From Roseovarius aestuariivivens (GTDB lineage Bacteria; Pseudomonadota; Alphaproteobacteria; Rhodobacterales; Rhodobacteraceae): a stretch of 64,000 nucleotides of DNA. The stretch spans positions 124,001 to 188,000 of the forward strand of contig NZ_SJEY01000007.1 of assembly GCF_004761875.1 (NCBI RefSeq), read 5' to 3'. Below the pieces are notes generated by a model. It saw only the letters and a list, made by a program, of their open reading frames with translations. It did no database searches and was not told the origin of the DNA. Below are positions 61,028 through 64,000 of the stretch, piece by piece (positions within the stretch are counted from its first letter, which is position 1; the number at the start of each line of letters is the position of its first letter). A program made the position numbers and the translations under genes.

Positions 61028-61276
61028 ATTTGCCCCAATGCACGCGAATTCCTGCCGGAATCCGAAGTCATATCTTTCCCTGTAGCTGCATATGGCTTCC
61101 CTCGGCGCCGCGTTAAACAGCCCCCACCCAGTGCGCGGCGTCGAGGTACTTACCCTTCCCCCTAGAATTCAGCAGTCGTCGCACCCCGGGATCGGGCGCG
61201 AAGCGCATTCCCGCTCTTCGATTGGCATTCAAGGCACGGGGTTATAGGGTCGCGCCAATCAAACTCAGGAAAACTC

Positions 61277-62854
61277 ATGCGCGACTTTCACCTTCCGGGC
61301 CGTTCGCCCGTATTTGCCACGAATGGACTCTGTGCCACCTCTCATCCGCTTGCGGCGCAAACCGCTATCGACATCCTCTCGCGCGGCGGCAATGCCATGG
61401 ATGCTGCAATCGCCGGGGCGGTTCTTCTGGGTATCTGCGAGCCGCAGATGACCGGGATCGGCGGCGATTGCTTTGTGCTCTATACCCGCCCGGGCAGTGA
61501 CGAGGTCCGCGCACTCAACGGGTCCGGCCGCGCCCCCGCGGCGGCCACAGCCGCCGCCCTGCGGGCCGAAGGACGAGACGCCGTGCCACTGCATTCGCCC
61601 CAGGCCGTGACCTTACCGGGCGCAATCGATGCCTTTTGCCACCTGTCCGAGACGGAAGGGAAACTGGGGCTGGACGCGCTTCTCGCGCCGACGATCCGCT
61701 ATGCCGAAGAAGGCGTGCCGGTCGCGCCCCGCGTCGCGCTGGACTGGCCCCGCGCCGGAGCCTGCCTGCAGGCGCACGGGATCACCCATTACAGCAATGG
61801 CGGCGCACCGCTGAAGACCGGCGACATGTTCCGCTCGCCCGGCCAAGCCGAAGTGCTGCGCCGCGTGGCCCAGCACGGACGCGACGCGTTCTATACGGGC
61901 GAAGTGGCCGAGGATATGCTGGCCTGCCTCACCTCGCTCGGCGGCGTCCACACGGCCGAGGATTTCGCGGCGGTCGCCTGCACCCCCACCGACCCGGTCA
62001 GCGGGCATTACAAGGGCACCGAACTGGTCGAGCATCCGCCAAACGGCCAAGGCGCCACGGCACTCTTGCTGCTGAATATCCTGTCGCAGTTCGACCTGGC
62101 CTCGATGGATCCCTGGGGCGCGGAACGCCTGCATCTAGAGGCCGAAGCCACCAAGCTTGCCTACGATGCGCGCAATCGCTTCATCGCCGATCCCGATCAC
62201 ACGACCCGGCTTGATCACCTGCTCGCGCCCGAAACCGCCTCGCGGCTCGCCGCGCTGATCGACCCGGCGCGCGCCATGCCAGAGGCCGCGCCGCTGACCG
62301 AATCCGTACATCGCGACACGATCTACATCACGGTGGTCGACCGCGACCGCATGGCCGTCTCGCTGATCTACTCGATCTTTCACGGCTTCGGCTCCGGCAT
62401 CGCGTCCGAGAAATTCGGCATCCTGATGCAGAACCGCGGCGCGGGCTTCACCCTGCAGGAAGGCCACCCGAACGAATTGATGGGCGGCAAGCGCCCGATG
62501 CATACGATCATTCCCGGCATGTTGCGCCACGAGGGCCGCGTGACAATGCCTTTCGGTGTCATGGGCGGCCCCTATCAGGCCTGCGGCCACGCGCGGTTCC
62601 TGACCAACCAGCTTGATTTCGGGCTCGATCCGCAGGCCGCAATCGACGCGCCCCGCGCCTTTGCCTTTGAGGGAGAGATGCGCGTCGAACGCGGGTTTTC
62701 GGAGGCCGTCCGCGCCACACTGGCCGAAAAGGGTCACAACGTGGTGGTCCCTCAAGAACCAATCGGTGGCGCGCAGGCGATCAAGATTCACGACACCGGC
62801 GTACTGGAAGGCGCGTCAGATCCGCGCAAGGATGGCTGCGCGCTCGGCTACTGA
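61277..62854 (+). CDS. Gamma-glutamyltransferase
   Basis: 525 residues. The maturation threonine is T348 in HRDTIYITVVD, where the chain would be cut to give the large and small subunits. NGLCATSHPLAAQTAIDILSRGGNAMDAAIA at the N-terminus and GSGIASE near 375 are family features. Unlike secreted E. coli-type enzymes no signal peptide is visible, so it may be cytoplasmic. It probably acts on glutathione or gamma-glutamyl amines. Confidence 0.92.
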   Translation: MRDFHLPGRSPVFATNGLCATSHPLAAQTAIDILSRGGNAMDAAIAGAVLLGICEPQMTGIGGDCFVLYTRPGSDEVRALNGSGRAPAAATAAALRAEGRDAVPLHSPQAVTLPGAIDAFCHLSETEGKLGLDALLAPTIRYAEEGVPVAPRVALDWPRAGACLQAHGITHYSNGGAPLKTGDMFRSPGQAEVLRRVAQHGRDAFYTGEVAEDMLACLTSLGGVHTAEDFAAVACTPTDPVSGHYKGTELVEHPPNGQGATALLLLNILSQFDLASMDPWGAERLHLEAEATKLAYDARNRFIADPDHTTRLDHLLAPETASRLAALIDPARAMPEAAPLTESVHRDTIYITVVDRDRMAVSLIYSIFHGFGSGIASEKFGILMQNRGAGFTLQEGHPNELMGGKRPMHTIIPGMLRHEGRVTMPFGVMGGPYQACGHARFLTNQLDFGLDPQAAIDAPRAFAFEGEMRVERGFSEAVRATLAEKGHNVVVPQEPIGGAQAIKIHDTGVLEGASDPRKDGCALGY

Positions 62855-62874
62855 GGTTTTTCGTTTGAAGATTT

Positions 62875-62901
62875 GGCTCGGGCGGCGCCGTCGCCCGAGC
62901 C
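62875..62901. terminator. Hairpin between ggt-like and hspQ genes
   Basis: GGCTCGGGCG/CGCCCGAGCC, a 10-bp perfect stem with 7-base loop, lies between convergent stops. No T-run on either strand; a bidirectional terminator is likely but not canonical. Confidence 0.55.
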
Positions 62902-62903
62902 GC

Positions 62904-63230
62904 TCAGTTCAACTGGAAATGCAGAGGGTAGTGCCCGTCCTCGAACGGCCCGAAAAGATCCGGAATATCCGGGTGGTCCACCGGCTCGCCGGAATAATCC
63001 GCAACGAGGTTCTGTTCGCTGACATAGGCGACGTAGTACGTCTGCTCATTCTCCGCCAGCAAATGATAAAACGGTTGCTCTTTCGACGGACGGCTGTCCT
63101 CGGGAATCGAGTCGTACCATTCCTCGGTGTTGGCAAATTCCGGATCAACATCGAAGATCACGCCGCGGAACGGATGTTTGCGGTGACGGACAACTTGGCC
63201 CAAGTGATATTTCGCACGCGTTTTAATCAT
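62904..63230 (-). CDS. hspQ: Heat shock protein HspQ
   Basis: 108 residues. KYHLGQVVRHRKHPFRGVIFDVDPEF and QPFYHLLAENEQTYYVAYVSEQNL are diagnostic for the YccV/HspQ family (binds hemimethylated DNA in vitro; aids specific proteolysis). A 13-base palindrome lies about 30 bases upstream. It converges on the ggt-like gene. Confidence 0.94.
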   Translation of the reverse strand: MIKTRAKYHLGQVVRHRKHPFRGVIFDVDPEFANTEEWYDSIPEDSRPSKEQPFYHLLAENEQTYYVAYVSEQNLVADYSGEPVDHPDIPDLFGPFEDGHYPLHFQLN

Positions 63231-63258
63231 AATCGTAGCCCCTACCGATCAAGGATAC

Positions 63259-63271
63259 GGTGTTCAACACC
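63259..63271. promoter_or_regulatory. Palindrome upstream of hspQ
   Basis: GGTGTT-C-AACACC, perfect 13-base inverted repeat 29 bases upstream of the hspQ start. Operator is possible; regulator unknown. Confidence 0.35.
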
Positions 63272-63421
63272 CGTTTGTCCAATGCGAGAGGCGTTTTTCA
63301 ACAGAAACAGTTTGTGAACAGCGGCCTGACAGTGCCGCCCGGTCAACCTGTCCAAATCGGGGATTCCCCCGACCAGGCCTTTGCGATAGGATAAAAGAAA
63401 AAACAATCAGGCGAGAGGCAG

Positions 63422-64000
63422 ATGAGCAGATTCCTTCGCGCCCTAGTCATCGTGACAGCCGGTCTTGTCGTGGCCGCCTGCGGCAGTCGGTCCAGCGGAC
63501 CGCCACCGCGCAATCTCGACGATGCCTGCACGATCGTGGCGCAAAAACCCGAGTATTTGCGGGCTTTCCGAGCGACCGAACGCCGCTGGGGCGTGCCCGT
63601 TCACGTGCAGATGGCGACGATCTATCAGGAAAGCAAATTCGATGGCGAGGCGCGCACGCCCTTCCGATGGGTGTTGGGCGTGATCCCGATGGGCCGGCAA
63701 AGCTCGGCCTACGGTTACAGCCAGGCGCTCGATGGAACGTGGGACGAGTACAAGAAAGACCAGCGGCGCTTTGCCGCCCGCCGCAACGACATCTACGACG
63801 CCACCGACTTCATGGGCTGGTACATGTCACAATCGAATCAGCGGCTTGGCATCTCTTTGCATGACGCCCGCAATCAATACCTCGCCTACCACGAGGGGCG
63901 CACGGGCTTCAGCCGGCAAAGCTATAACGGCAAACCCTGGCTTCTGCGCGTGGCCGGAGAGGTCGGCACGCGGTCCGAGACCTACCAGGCGCAACTGACG
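63422..64000 (+). CDS. Lytic transglycosylase-type lipoprotein (runs off the window)
   Basis: 193 codons open to the end of the window; partial at the 3' side. Signal with lipobox LVVAACG (lipid-modified Cys near residue 20). MATIYQESKFDGEART carries the catalytic-type glutamate of the SLT transglycosylase fold; YGYSQALDGTWDEYK and NQYLAYHEGRTGFSR continue it. The product would cut peptidoglycan from the outer membrane side of the periplasm. The start follows GAGAGGCAG. Confidence 0.9.
   Translation, partial: MSRFLRALVIVTAGLVVAACGSRSSGPPPRNLDDACTIVAQKPEYLRAFRATERRWGVPVHVQMATIYQESKFDGEARTPFRWVLGVIPMGRQSSAYGYSQALDGTWDEYKKDQRRFAARRNDIYDATDFMGWYMSQSNQRLGISLHDARNQYLAYHEGRTGFSRQSYNGKPWLLRVAGEVGTRSETYQAQLT

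Overview
The window is a high-GC chromosomal segment from an alphaproteobacterium, almost certainly Rhodobacteraceae (Roseobacter group). The marks are a COQ9-family protein, a DUF1013/TrcR cell-cycle regulator, a UPF0262 protein beside hisD, murA followed by a DUF2948 gene, a Hint-domain protein, two sarcosine/dimethylglycine-dehydrogenase-like GcvT fusions, and the aconitase/DUF1223 pair. No name of a species can be given from sequence alone.

Layout. 1-7200: end of a lipid A acyltransferase, then a minus-strand run (clpS, RsmC-like methyltransferase, SDR protein, hemF), a DUF1223 protein and acnA with a clear terminator. 7300-9650: a 775-residue secreted/membrane protein built from 44-residue near-identical repeats and compositionally mosaic. 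9700-13400: ybaB, a membrane protein, recR, trcR and an RNase T2. 13400-18080: a lower-GC accessory island whose three tightly packed genes encode an HK97-fold major-capsid-like protein, an M35/aspzincin-type metallopeptidase, and a 632-residue protein that joins Arg-rich/CxCxxC/poly-acidic repeats to a second, diverged copy of the same peptidase domain. No terminase, portal, tail or integrase gene accompanies them. This is the most unusual locus in the window and is proposed as a possible encapsulin-like or capsid-derived system with peptidase cargo.

18080-34700: housekeeping and envelope genes (BNR/sialidase-like protein, quinone oxidoreductase, COQ9, rpsU, MFS transporter, ilvD, lipoprotein, DUF6478, Asp/Glu racemase-like, LpxR-like deacylase, Hint protein, rpsD, hisC-prephenate dehydrogenase-extensin-like). 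34800-41510: GNAT/SnoaL/low-molecular-weight phosphatase/UPF0262/hisD, a c-type cytochrome behind a good FNR-type box, DUF2948, murA and a 53-residue basic protein. 41600: tRNA-Thr(GGT), followed by a short AT-rich island (41675-43400) with a Cys-rich secreted protein. 43589-47735: aldehyde dehydrogenase, GT25 and GT11 glycosyltransferases, and a RIO-like kinase fused to a domain resembling the C-terminus of acyl-adenylate synthetases.

48562-57763: a minus-strand methylated-amine/one-carbon cluster (two FAD/GcvT demethylase-like enzymes, homocysteine methyltransferase family, two LysE exporters, a zinc-type oxidoreductase, a GFA-family protein) headed by an XRE-cupin regulator; upstream of the regulator are two matching GTGAAA-N13-TTTCAC dyads arranged symmetrically about one point. 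57880-64000: free-methionine sulfoxide reductase-like GAF protein, GNAT, thiolase, an RsbV/RsbW-like partner-switch pair, gamma-glutamyltransferase, hspQ and the start of a lytic-transglycosylase lipoprotein that runs off the end.
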